Of a stretch of DNA of 22,590 bases, positions 1 to 8,737 are shown piece by piece (position 1 is the stretch's first letter; each line of letters begins with the position of its first letter). Both the position numbers and the translations under genes were made by a program. The notes beneath the pieces were generated by a model. That model made no database searches, had not been told where the DNA came from, and worked only from the letters and a program-made list of their open reading frames with translations. This DNA comes from Rikenella microfusus (GTDB taxonomy: Bacteria; Bacteroidota; Bacteroidia; Bacteroidales; SZUA-534): positions 1-22,590 of the forward strand of contig DYQV01000005.1 in assembly GCA_020719105.1 (NCBI GenBank), read 5' to 3'.

Positions 1-6
1 ACACAG

Positions 7-52
7 CTCCTTTTTTACGCAGCAAAGATACTATTATGATCCAAAACCCAAA
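7..52 (-). promoter_or_regulatory. Bacteroidota-type promoter and Shine-Dalgarno for a gene beyond the left edge
   Basis: Read on the minus strand, TTTG (52-49) is followed after 18 bases by TATCTTTG (30-23). This fits the Flavobacterium/Bacteroides pattern TTG-N17-23-TAnnTTTG. A strong AAGGAG Shine-Dalgarno lies at 12-7, so the start codon should fall just outside the window and the leader would be about 20 bases. The unseen gene is therefore oriented like the alpha-2-macroglobulin gene and lies downstream of it, but seems to have its own promoter. The element match is seen directly; activity is inferred. Confidence 0.55.
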
Positions 53-106
53 GATTGACCTTTAGGTCGGTATTCAATTTATTATGCAAAAAATCATATT
101 TCAATT

Positions 107-3100
107 TCACGGTTTTACCTCAACTTTCCATCCTTTTGAATGTGCACTGAATTCCGGGGCATACATGCATTGCAAGGTTGCCAATCCGCTGCTGAATAAA
201 CCTGAATGGGTAACAAACAAGGAATATTCAACCAAAAAACTTCCTTGGGGCAGATAATCGATAAAGAAATCAGTAGAAGCATCGTGCGTTACCTGGTAAT
301 ATCCCAAACCCTGATCATATCGGTATCCTGAAATTACACTCACCGGTTCAAATGCTGCGGCCCGCTGGTCTTTTAGCTGCACAAACTCCATAGCGCGGTC
401 GGTTTGAATAGACATACGAACCCTGATTTTATCTCCTATATTAACGGAATGGTTGGCTGAAATGGTCTCCAACACTGGACCCGAAGGAGTTGTTTTTTCG
501 ATGAAAAGCTCCTTAGAGACTTTTAAACCGGTAGCTGCCGATTGAATTTGATCAATCTGTTGAAAATACTGCCAATACAATGCTCCCCACGAAACACCTT
601 CCCCTTTCCTTTGAACAGCTACGTTGCCCATTTCCGGTTTAATGTCAATAGCTGTCCATGCCTGTTTATAATAGCCTGAACCGGGTTCTGAATGTTGAGC
701 ATATTCATTGGCGGTAACGGTGGTTTTACCTACACTTATTGCAATTTCCGGTTGGCTGGTAATCCAGTTGCTGCCGGTATTCAAAAAGGCATATATCGCA
801 TCAGCCGTAGCTTTGGTGGTTTTCCAGGCATGGGTCTGTTTGTTTTTAAGCAGCCATTTTTTCAATTCATTTTCAAAGGTTGCATTGGGTTCTATTTCAT
901 GAAAAACTTCTACCATCAAGCTTTGAAACTCCACCGGAGCCTGATTCCAGTTGTATCCTGCCACATTTTCTTTCCAGTACATGCCCATTTCCTCATGCTG
1001 CAACGAATGTTCTTTCAGCGATGCAGCTATTTTTAGAGCGGTTTCTTTTTCATTGGTTCGGTAAAATGCCAGAGCCAACATCCCTTGTGTGAACTTATCG
1101 TTCTTAATCCACAGGCTTTTGCCAATTTGTGCAAAATAATCGTAGGCCGTTTTGGTGTCATTAGCCATTTCCATATCTGGATAAAAACTGCGCATATAAA
1201 GGTATTGAGCCATATAAGAACTGATAAATGGCTTTGTCTTTTCGGCAACCATTTGATTATAATCCTCCACCATTTTACCGTCCAGAAAACGGATGGCATT
1301 TGTTACCATTTCCATTACTTCCGATTCGTGTGAGCCAAGTGCTCCAACGTGTTTTAATTTGCCGAACCCGGTAACCAAATATTGAGTAACGTACCTGCTC
1401 TCCATCATACCGCTGAACCAAGGCCAGGCACCGCTGTTGTATTGCATGGCTTTCAATTTGCCGATGCTTTCCCGCATCCGGTTTTCCATTTGGTTGGCAT
1501 CAAACAGCAGTGCAATGCGTTGTTTCTGTTCGGTTTCCTTTAAAGCATCCACCACCCAAGGGGTTTCACGCAAAATGGTCTGTTTCAGTTCCTGGTTTTG
1601 CTCCAAAACCGACAGGAACGGCCGTTCCGTCCCCAGACGCTTCCACTCTGCAAAAAGCTTGGCAATCAGCGGATTCTTAGCCACTATATAAGCTGCCAGT
1701 TGATTGGCATACAGCGAAGCAAAAAGTTGTTCGCTGCAACCGGTTTCCGGTTCCATTAGGTAAGGTAGCGCGATTACCGCATACCAACTTGGATTTGATG
1801 TAAACTCAAGGGTAAGACTATGGTTACGAAGGGTTTTGTTGGAGGCACTGTTCACAAGTCCTTCCATTGCAAACTTTTTACTTCCGGTACCATTTATCCA
1901 AAGTGGTTTCGATTCTGTAACCAATATTTTGTTCGACAATACAGAAATCCATTTTTGTTCTCCATCGGAAAACCGTTCCGATTCCGCCACCACAGAATAT
2001 TGCAGCGCAGTAATGGTATCGGGAATAGCTATCGGCCAAAACAGGGTTTGGGTACCTTTTGGCTGACAAGTGAAATCAAGAATTGTTGAGCCGCTTACCA
2101 AAGAATTGTATAGAGCTTCAGTCAACGGATTGTCCAAATTCAAGGTAACTTTTCCGGTCTGGATGGTGTCGGTGAGGTTTTCAATTTTGCAGGGAAGCAT
2201 CAACTGGTCGCCTTGCGTAACAAATCGCGGTGACTGAATGTGCACCATCAACTCCTTTTGGGCAACAGCCTCGTTTTGGGTGATACCGTATTCCAAATTT
2301 TTAGTGTGAGCCAGAGCCTGGAATTTCCATCGGGTAAGGCTTTCGGGTAGAATGAATTTTATGGTTACAATTCCCGTAGAATCCGAATATAAGTTGGGGT
2401 AAAAAAAGGCGGTTTCGTTGAAATTGGTCCTTAGTATGTTTTTTTCAGGAATCTTATTGTTATTCATTTTATCGAAACTTCCTCTATCGGAAATAGTTAC
2501 CATTTCATTCAATTCCTTTGGAGCGGCTGACATTTCCATTATTAGATCTTTTTCTTCTACTCCTTTGCTCATCTTACTCATTATTGCAGTTTTTCGACCA
2601 CCCAATCTATATTCGGCACCATCATTATATGAGAAGCCATTAGGATCGAACCAGTTCAGTTGATCATAGGTTTTACCCACCGGACCATACCAATATTTAA
2701 TTTGAACATCAAATGTAAATGCTTTTGCTGTTGTAAAATCCGATGCCTCCCATAGGTTGTTATAATAATAACCCGGATACAAATTCAAATTCCAAGTATT
2801 GGGAGCCAATTGATCCAGTGAAGCATCGTACATTGAGGCTACCATTTCGGCTGCCACCTTTTCGCCTTTAGGTCCTTCCAGTTTCAGGGTCCACTCTTCC
2901 TTGTCGCCCGGATGCATGTTGTTCCTGAAGGTTTGGTAACTGATCTTCAACTCTTTGTTGGTAAATGGAACTTCAATAACCTGGGTTTGCTCAAACACCC
3001 GTCCTTGCAGTATATAGGTAGCATGCAAAGCAAATCCGCCCCGCAAATCCTCCGTTACGGGCCAGGTAAACGCTTTAATTCCATTTTTTAAAGCCATTTG

Positions 3101-6100
3101 TTTCGAATGGAGGATGGCATGATCGAATTCCACATCGTACAAAACCCAGACGTTTTCCGATGTTCCGATTTTCAAACTGGCTACAGCTCCTGGCTCCAGT
3201 TTTTGTAGAGCGTTCACTTTCCAATCAATTTGTGCAAACGGTATTTTCTTGTCGGAACCATCAAAGATTGTAATAAATTTTGTTTGCAAAACCCATTCCC
3301 CAAAAGTATCCCGGGCTTTCAGTTCCAACTTATAAATTCCCGGTTCCCAATGTTCCATATCGTTAGGTAAATATGAGGCCGTTCCTTTCACTTCCAATTC
3401 CTCGTTTACTTGAGCATTGCCTTGAGTGGGAAGCTTTTTGTAATAATCGGCGCTGTTGTAAAGGAAGCCGGGAAAAGCTTTTAGATAATCGGCTTTGTTA
3501 AACAGCAAGGTGTCGGGGGCTTGCCATTTTCGCTCCAACAAAGGCAAGGCAGGCATCTGTAATTTTGAAACCATCAGTTGTACTTTGGCCTGAACCTCAT
3601 GACCGGAATTATTGGTTACCGTAATGTTCCACGGCGTGGGCTTCCTTATATCGAGGGTTTCATCGGCTGCCAGGTTAATTTGCAACGAGGTACCACCAAT
3701 GGTCAAATAATTGGTAACCGATTGTGTCTCGCCGGAAGGATCGGTAACCGAAACTTCCATCCGGAAAGTAAACGATGTGTTTTTTGTGGGGAAGGCTTCT
3801 CCGGAAAACGCTTTAAATTGAAAGCGAAAAACTCCGTTTTCATCAGTTACCGCTTCCCCGAAAGCTACCTGTTGTTCATTTAATTGAGGCATCCACCAAC
3901 CCCGATAATGAGGTGTGCGAACCACGCGCCAGGAAGCTTTAGCCCCAGAAACCGCCATACCGTTATAAGCCAATGCTTTTCCGGTAACTTCAACCGGTTG
4001 TTCCAATTTGTACTGGCCTTTCAAGGTATCCATCGTTGCTTCAAAAGTGGGCCGTTTGTATTCTTCCACCTGAATGGTTTTACTTCCAAATTGAGTTTGC
4101 AGGTTTAATTGGCCATTAAGCATTCCTTGCGGAATCACCAACGAACCATTGAAGGTTCCAAACGAATTGGTAGTGTAGTTTTGTTTCGATAGTTCTTGCC
4201 AATTGGCATCGCGGAAAATGACTTCAACGCTAAAGTCTTCCACTATATTGGGTTTTGTGTTACCTGTTTTTTCAGTAACCAATCCTTTAAAATAGACTAT
4301 TTGGCCCGGTCGGTAAATCGCCCTATCGGTAAACCAATCGATGCGCTTTTGCGGTTGTTCCCTATTGGGCTGATAGGTATAAAAGTTATTGGTTTGAATC
4401 GTATCGTTTTCTGAAATAAACTGTAAAACCAGAGAGCCCGAATTCTTCTTGTTCGAAGCTTTTACCACGATCATTCCATTTTTATCGCTTTGTAGTTTTT
4501 CGGAAAATTCCTTGCCATTTCCACCTTTTCGGTAATTGTAATTAATAAGATACACGTTGGCTATTGCACTAGCAATGGGAGTGCCAGTAACCCGGTTGGC
4601 CACATAAAATTGCTGGCTTCCGTCGCTGTTGCTTTTTTGCAGATAAGCTACATTCGAAGCTTGAATCACATGAAAAGCCACCGCACCCGAATCGGGATCG
4701 AATGTTCCCGTATTGCTGATGGTAAGCAGGTAATATCCTTTGGGCAACGGTTTAACCAACAGTTCGGTGCTGTATTCCCTAAAATTGGTTACAACCGGCA
4801 AATCCAAGGCATACGAATACGCTCGGGTTGAATTAGTAACCAACGATTTGTAATATTCATTCCGATTGTAATTCCGCTGGTTTTTTTCCAATTGCTCCAA
4901 CGAAACACGGTTGGCACGGATGAAAACTTTTTCCACATTGGCAAAAGTCAACGAAACCGGAAAAACAGCATCCGGAATAATCACCGCCTCCGATTCGAAA
5001 GATAATTTAGGCTTTTGGATGTTATCGATCAAAAACCGACATTTTTCCTGCAACAGGGAGTCGGTACTTTCTGCCAACGCATTTTCAGCGTACCTACAAG
5101 CAATCAACAAATAATTCCGGTATTTTTCGGTTTGGGGTTCACCGTGCTGAAACAACCCGTTGTTATCATTATAATACTCAGCTATTCGATAGGTAATCTC
5201 GGCATGCCGTTTGGGTTCGGTAAATTCGCCCAACAATTGATTGAGGGCAGCCAAGTAAAGGGAATCCTTATCGGTGCGGGTGGAATGGGTTTTAACAAAA
5301 TCAAGCCGCTGCAAATCGGCAAACAAAAGGGCTTGCCTTTCATTATTGCGAACCAACCGTATTTTGAGCCAATTTTGATACAATTGCAACGCTTCTGCCA
5401 ACGGATTGCCGGAACTCAACGATTCAAATGGAAAGACAACAAAAACCGTTGAAGGGGCAAAAGCTTCCAATTCGTTTAGCAGAAAAGCATCGGCCGGGTT
5501 TTGCGATAACGTACCATCGTTTGAAAAATAATCCAAAGCGCGGTTCACCAAAAAATCATAAAGAGTTGGCCGTTCATCAGGCGTATTGCCTTTTTCAACA
5601 ATGGCTGCAAATTCCGATATTTTTGTAGCAACCAATAGCTCCGGATTTTGTAACGACGCTTGGTAATGCTTTCTTATCGCCGATAAGAATTGGAAATTAT
5701 CCCATTCCTTTATCTCTTTTACGGAGGTGTTTGTTGCTGGAGTGCGACCGTTTATAAGCCATTGGTTCTCCTGGTGATGGTTTTGATACAATTCGGCCAA
5801 CACGCTTTCCCCTATATTCTTTGCAGGTAAAGGGAATCCATTTATTTCCGATTCAACATATTGAATCAAACCGGGAATGGGATCGGGTTCTATTTGTTTT
5901 GTGTATTTAATTTGGTGCATCAAGGCTTTAATGGCATCGGGATACAAACCTTGCAATTTGGCAGTCCGGTAAATGGTATCAGTAAGCGCAAGTGCCGATT
6001 TCGGAAGCCCATCCGATTCATATTCGGCTACTCTTTGCCATAAGGTATCGAAGAGCACATTTTTACTGGGTTGAGCTTGAACCGAGAACGAAAACAAAGT

Positions 6101-6145
6101 ACCAGAAAGAATAAAAAAAGCGGTCAAAAACCTTATTGTGGCCAT
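107..6145 (-). CDS. Secreted alpha-2-macroglobulin family protein with thioester motif
   Basis: A 2012-residue bacterial alpha-2-macroglobulin, a family thought to trap attacking proteases in the envelope. A Sec signal peptide (residues 1-24, ending VQA before QPS) has no lipobox Cys, so it is not a lipoprotein like E. coli YfhM. An MG2-like domain around 600-700 carries the typical YRPGQIVYFKG segment. The A2M domain around 1240-1340 carries TAFFYPNL and PESLTRWKF. The thioester motif is intact: Cys1470-Ser-Glu-Gln1473 within PETGCSEQLF, at the start of a helical thioester domain reaching about residue 1760. The C-terminal 120 residues resemble the last MG domain (CMYAPEF, HSKG). Covalent trapping through the Cys-Gln thioester is known for the family and inferred here. 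The ATG at 6145 gives a normal signal peptide. Divergent from yicC. Confidence 0.93.
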   Translation of the reverse strand: MATIRFLTAFFILSGTLFSFSVQAQPSKNVLFDTLWQRVAEYESDGLPKSALALTDTIYRTAKLQGLYPDAIKALMHQIKYTKQIEPDPIPGLIQYVESEINGFPLPAKNIGESVLAELYQNHHQENQWLINGRTPATNTSVKEIKEWDNFQFLSAIRKHYQASLQNPELLVATKISEFAAIVEKGNTPDERPTLYDFLVNRALDYFSNDGTLSQNPADAFLLNELEAFAPSTVFVVFPFESLSSGNPLAEALQLYQNWLKIRLVRNNERQALLFADLQRLDFVKTHSTRTDKDSLYLAALNQLLGEFTEPKRHAEITYRIAEYYNDNNGLFQHGEPQTEKYRNYLLIACRYAENALAESTDSLLQEKCRFLIDNIQKPKLSFESEAVIIPDAVFPVSLTFANVEKVFIRANRVSLEQLEKNQRNYNRNEYYKSLVTNSTRAYSYALDLPVVTNFREYSTELLVKPLPKGYYLLTISNTGTFDPDSGAVAFHVIQASNVAYLQKSNSDGSQQFYVANRVTGTPIASAIANVYLINYNYRKGGNGKEFSEKLQSDKNGMIVVKASNKKNSGSLVLQFISENDTIQTNNFYTYQPNREQPQKRIDWFTDRAIYRPGQIVYFKGLVTEKTGNTKPNIVEDFSVEVIFRDANWQELSKQNYTTNSFGTFNGSLVIPQGMLNGQLNLQTQFGSKTIQVEEYKRPTFEATMDTLKGQYKLEQPVEVTGKALAYNGMAVSGAKASWRVVRTPHYRGWWMPQLNEQQVAFGEAVTDENGVFRFQFKAFSGEAFPTKNTSFTFRMEVSVTDPSGETQSVTNYLTIGGTSLQINLAADETLDIRKPTPWNITVTNNSGHEVQAKVQLMVSKLQMPALPLLERKWQAPDTLLFNKADYLKAFPGFLYNSADYYKKLPTQGNAQVNEELEVKGTASYLPNDMEHWEPGIYKLELKARDTFGEWVLQTKFITIFDGSDKKIPFAQIDWKVNALQKLEPGAVASLKIGTSENVWVLYDVEFDHAILHSKQMALKNGIKAFTWPVTEDLRGGFALHATYILQGRVFEQTQVIEVPFTNKELKISYQTFRNNMHPGDKEEWTLKLEGPKGEKVAAEMVASMYDASLDQLAPNTWNLNLYPGYYYNNLWEASDFTTAKAFTFDVQIKYWYGPVGKTYDQLNWFDPNGFSYNDGAEYRLGGRKTAIMSKMSKGVEEKDLIMEMSAAPKELNEMVTISDRGSFDKMNNNKIPEKNILRTNFNETAFFYPNLYSDSTGIVTIKFILPESLTRWKFQALAHTKNLEYGITQNEAVAQKELMVHIQSPRFVTQGDQLMLPCKIENLTDTIQTGKVTLNLDNPLTEALYNSLVSGSTILDFTCQPKGTQTLFWPIAIPDTITALQYSVVAESERFSDGEQKWISVLSNKILVTESKPLWINGTGSKKFAMEGLVNSASNKTLRNHSLTLEFTSNPSWYAVIALPYLMEPETGCSEQLFASLYANQLAAYIVAKNPLIAKLFAEWKRLGTERPFLSVLEQNQELKQTILRETPWVVDALKETEQKQRIALLFDANQMENRMRESIGKLKAMQYNSGAWPWFSGMMESRYVTQYLVTGFGKLKHVGALGSHESEVMEMVTNAIRFLDGKMVEDYNQMVAEKTKPFISSYMAQYLYMRSFYPDMEMANDTKTAYDYFAQIGKSLWIKNDKFTQGMLALAFYRTNEKETALKIAASLKEHSLQHEEMGMYWKENVAGYNWNQAPVEFQSLMVEVFHEIEPNATFENELKKWLLKNKQTHAWKTTKATADAIYAFLNTGSNWITSQPEIAISVGKTTVTANEYAQHSEPGSGYYKQAWTAIDIKPEMGNVAVQRKGEGVSWGALYWQYFQQIDQIQSAATGLKVSKELFIEKTTPSGPVLETISANHSVNIGDKIRVRMSIQTDRAMEFVQLKDQRAAAFEPVSVISGYRYDQGLGYYQVTHDASTDFFIDYLPQGSFLVEYSLFVTHSGLFSSGLATLQCMYAPEFSAHSKGWKVEVKP

Positions 6146-6167
6146 ATTGAATGAGTTTTAGGAAACA

Positions 6168-6175
6168 CAAAAATA
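6168..6175 (-). promoter_or_regulatory. Possible -7 element of the alpha-2-macroglobulin gene
   Basis: The minus strand reads TATTTTTG, a full match to the TAnnTTTG consensus, 22 bases before the ATG at 6145. This would leave a leader of roughly 17 bases. No TTG lies at the usual 17-23 base distance; the nearest is 26 bases away. The call rests on one half of the promoter only. Confidence 0.35.
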
Positions 6176-6319
6176 ACGCAAAGTTTATATAATGATGCCT
6201 TCAATGATTCATTTCCATAGAATGTGCCAATAATAAATTTCAAACCCAGAATTAACAAAATGGTATTCTGAAGATTTTCAGTTCTAAATTTTGAATAGGC
6301 TTCACTCATTGTTTTTTCT

Positions 6320-6327
6320 TACATTTG
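6320..6327 (+). promoter_or_regulatory. Possible -7 element of the yicC-gmk operon
   Basis: TACATTTG matches TAnnTTTG exactly and lies 19 bases before the yicC ATG, giving a short A-rich leader typical of Bacteroidota. No TTG at proper spacing is visible, so only half of the bipartite promoter is supported. Confidence 0.4.
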
Positions 6328-6346
6328 CCCCATAAAAACAACAACT

Positions 6347-7222
6347 ATGCTACTTTCTATGACCGGTTACGGGAAAGCTTTGTGCGAAATAGGCAATAAA
6401 AAGCTGACCATTGAGATTAAAAGTTTGAACAGCAAGCAACTAGACCTGAACACGCGCCTTCCGGGTTTTTACCGAGAAAAAGAAATTGAGGTCCGGAACC
6501 TTATTTCACGCCGACTGGAGCGGGGTAAAGTGGATTTCAGCTTGTATGCCGAAGTAACCGGAGCGGAAAACAACTCGGTTATCAATACCGAAATTGTTAA
6601 GAATTACTACCTGCAACTTTCTAAAATATCCAACGAATTGGGCATTGGCTCAAAGACCGAACTGCTCCAGATAATCATGCGGTTACCCGATGTGCTGAAA
6701 ACAGAGCGCGAAGAACTGGACGAAGGCGAATGGAAGTTGATATTGGATGGCATTGAAAAGGCGATGGATGAACTCATAAAATTTCGTGCTCAGGAAGGTA
6801 AGGCACTGGAAAAAGATATTACCGAACGAACCCAGATTATATTGGATTTGCTTAAACAGGTTGATCCACTCGAAAAACAACGAATCATTAAAGTGAGGGA
6901 ACGACTACGCCTGAACCTGAAAGAGCTTTCGGAAAATGATGAATACGATGAAAACCGCTTTGAGCAGGAGCTTATTTTTTACATTGAAAAGCTTGATATT
7001 ACCGAAGAAAAAATTAGGTTGGCCAACCATTGCGAATACTTTATCAACAATCTTGGAAACGAAGAAAATGTTGGTAAGAAACTGGGCTTTATTACCCAGG
7101 AAATGGGGCGCGAAATAAATACCTTGGGTTCAAAAGCCAACGATTCCGATATGCAGAAGTTGGTAATTAAAATGAAGGATGAGCTGGAAAAAATTAAAGA
7201 GCAATTGTTGAATGTATTGTAG
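6347..7222 (+). CDS. yicC: YicC family endoribonuclease
   Basis: A 291-residue cytoplasmic protein of the YicC/YloC family, whose members act as endoribonucleases in RNA turnover (YicC affects RyhB in E. coli). The N-terminal YicC-like domain opens with the hallmark SMTGYGKA (about residues 4-11) and contains IEIKSLNSKQLD, close to the family motif with NSR. The C-terminal DUF1732-type region (about 200-291) has the conserved segments GKKLGFITQEMGREINT and GSKAND. Length is normal for the family (about 290). The ATG at 6347 places MTGYGKA at the very N-terminus as expected. gmk follows after 29 bases on the same strand, the widespread yicC-gmk pairing, so the two are probably cotranscribed. 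Confidence 0.95.
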   Translation: MLLSMTGYGKALCEIGNKKLTIEIKSLNSKQLDLNTRLPGFYREKEIEVRNLISRRLERGKVDFSLYAEVTGAENNSVINTEIVKNYYLQLSKISNELGIGSKTELLQIIMRLPDVLKTEREELDEGEWKLILDGIEKAMDELIKFRAQEGKALEKDITERTQIILDLLKQVDPLEKQRIIKVRERLRLNLKELSENDEYDENRFEQELIFYIEKLDITEEKIRLANHCEYFINNLGNEENVGKKLGFITQEMGREINTLGSKANDSDMQKLVIKMKDELEKIKEQLLNVL

Positions 7223-7251
7223 TTTTTGTGCGCACGCTTTAACCCAATTCC

Positions 7252-7818
7252 ATGGAAGGTAAATTAGTCATTTTTTCAGCTCCTTCGGGCTCAGGCAAAA
7301 CCACCATCGTGCGCCAGTTGCTGGCAAAAGGGTATAACTTGGAGTTTTCCATTTCAGCCTGCAACCGTCCTCCCCGAGTAAAAGAGCAGCACGGCGTGGA
7401 TTATTATTTTCTGACTACCGAAGAGTTCAAAGCAAGAATAGCGGCTGATGAGTTTGTGGAATGGGAGGAAGTGTATGAGGGTCGGTACTATGGAACCCTG
7501 AAAAGTGAAGTGGAACGTATTTGGAGCAAAGGCCACCACGTATTGTTCGATGTGGATGTGGTAGGTGGCGTTAATTTAAAAAAGAAATTCGGCGATAAAG
7601 CCCTTGCCCTATTTGTAATGCCTCCGGCGATAGACACCCTTCGAGAACGGCTGCATCAGCGAGCTACTGACGCTCCTGAAGAAATTGAACGCCGCTTGGC
7701 AAAAGCAAAAGATGAAATGAGTTTTTCCAGTAAATTTGACTTTGTAGTAATTAACGATGACTTAAACGCAGCTATATCCAAAGCTGAAGAACTATTAACC
7801 CGCTTTTTGGGAAACTAA
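7252..7818 (+). CDS. gmk: Guanylate kinase
   Basis: A 188-residue guanylate kinase that phosphorylates GMP to GDP using ATP in purine nucleotide supply. The P-loop SAPSGSGKTT (residues 9-18) is intact, with the usual first Gly replaced by Ala. The GMP-binding region has the typical RPPRVKEQHGVDYYFLT and the FVEWEEVYEGRYYGT segment (about residues 63-77). The DVDVVGGVNLKK and FVMPP segments match the family core, and the C-terminal DFVVINDDL segment is present. Length is slightly below the usual 200-210, as in other Bacteroidota. Located 29 bases after yicC and probably in its operon. Confidence 0.97.
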   Translation: MEGKLVIFSAPSGSGKTTIVRQLLAKGYNLEFSISACNRPPRVKEQHGVDYYFLTTEEFKARIAADEFVEWEEVYEGRYYGTLKSEVERIWSKGHHVLFDVDVVGGVNLKKKFGDKALALFVMPPAIDTLRERLHQRATDAPEEIERRLAKAKDEMSFSSKFDFVVINDDLNAAISKAEELLTRFLGN

Positions 7819-7846
7819 AACATTAGTGCCTATTCACCCCTAATAA

Positions 7847-7961
7847 GCCACAGATTCACAGATTATTAGCTATTGATATTTACTATAAAATGCAATAATT
7901 TCATTAATTTTTGATTACTGAACTACCTTTGGTAGTTGAGAAATTTGATAAAATCTGTGGC
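7847..7961. repeat. Inverted-repeat element in the gmk-nadD gap
   Basis: The 10-base sequence GCCACAGATT (7847-7856) recurs inverted as AATCTGTGGC (7952-7961). Its left end is also a direct duplication, CACAGATT twice (7849-7864). Inside lies a second perfect hairpin with a 7-base stem, AACTACC (7921-7927), loop TTT, and GGTAGTT (7931-7937). CCACAGATT-type motifs are, from memory, common in intergenic repeats of many bacterial genomes. This may be a dispersed REP-like unit lodged between two conserved genes. Copy number cannot be judged from this window. Confidence 0.5.
7924..7931 (+). promoter_or_regulatory. Possible -7 element upstream of nadD within a hairpin
   Basis: TACCTTTG matches TAnnTTTG and is embedded in the perfect dyad 7921-7937. 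Transcription from it would give a leader of about 80 bases before nadD. No properly spaced TTG is present, so this could equally be a chance match inside the repeat element. Confidence 0.22.
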
Positions 7962-8014
7962 ATTAAAACAATTAATAAATTAATTTTAAGGCTTAATAAT
8001 TACCAGCATTAGCT

Positions 8015-8590
8015 ATGATAACCGGATTGTATTTTGGTTCCTTTAATCCCATCCACATTGGACATTTGGCCATTGCCAACTACTTTTTGGAATTTAGCGG
8101 CCTCAACGAAATCTGGTTTGTGGTTAGTCCTCAAAACCCCCTGAAACAAAAAACCACCCTCCTGCCCGACTACCAGCGCTTTGAAATGGTTAACCGCGCC
8201 CTTAGGAACTATCCTCAATTCAAAGCTTCAAACATTGAATTTACCTTACCACAACCTTCGTTCACAGTAAATACGTTGGCTTATTTAGATGAGAAATATC
8301 CCAACCGGGAATTTGCGCTAATAATGGGTGAAGACAACCTGTCCTCGCTCGACAAATGGAAAAACCACGAACTGATTCTGGAAAAAAGAAAACTATTGGT
8401 ATATCCGCGCCCCAACTGCCCCAAAAGCAAATTCCATGATCATCCCAGCGTTTCATTCATAAATGCTCCCCTTATGGATATTTCATCGAGTTTTATCCGT
8501 CAATCCATTAAAGAAGGAAAAGACATGCGGTTTTTTGTACCTGAAAAAGTTTGGGATTACTTGGAGGAAATGCATTTCTACCGGAAATAA
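8015..8590 (+). CDS. nadD: Nicotinate-nucleotide adenylyltransferase
   Basis: A 191-residue NadD that adenylates nicotinate mononucleotide with ATP to form deamido-NAD, a late step of NAD biosynthesis in the cytoplasm. The nucleotidyltransferase signature GSFNPIHIGH (residues 8-17) contains the HxGH-type ATP-binding site. IMGEDNLSSLDKW matches the NadD segment usually containing MGxDNL. The C-terminal DISSSFIR segment matches the ISSTxIR phosphate-binding motif. Length is normal (about 190-210). It follows gmk in the same direction after a 196-base gap that holds an inverted repeat, so it may have its own promoter. The downstream gene converges on it. Confidence 0.96.
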   Translation: MITGLYFGSFNPIHIGHLAIANYFLEFSGLNEIWFVVSPQNPLKQKTTLLPDYQRFEMVNRALRNYPQFKASNIEFTLPQPSFTVNTLAYLDEKYPNREFALIMGEDNLSSLDKWKNHELILEKRKLLVYPRPNCPKSKFHDHPSVSFINAPLMDISSSFIRQSIKEGKDMRFFVPEKVWDYLEEMHFYRK

Positions 8591-8737
8591 TCATAAGAAT
8601 AAAACCATCCTTCAGAAAAGTTATGTTAAAAATAAGTGAAAATTCTTATTTACCATATCGTTACCATAAGTGTGAACACTGACGGAATGACGGTATATTC
8701 GGCTTGTGAAGATTTAAAAACATTTATTAAAAACCGC

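Noticed and set aside
5015..5452. Plus-strand open frame of 145 codons
   Set aside because: It lies entirely antisense to the alpha-2-macroglobulin gene, which has clear family motifs throughout; composition is that of a shadow frame.
8630..8651. AAATAAG/CTTATTT inverted repeat as terminator between nadD and the DUF4276 gene
   Set aside because: The stem is seven almost purely A/T pairs with an eight-base loop; too weak to call, though it is the best candidate in that convergent gap.
8669..8680. AGTGT-GA-ACACT palindrome in the nadD/DUF4276 gap
   Set aside because: Short, between convergent gene ends where no regulator site is expected; likely chance.
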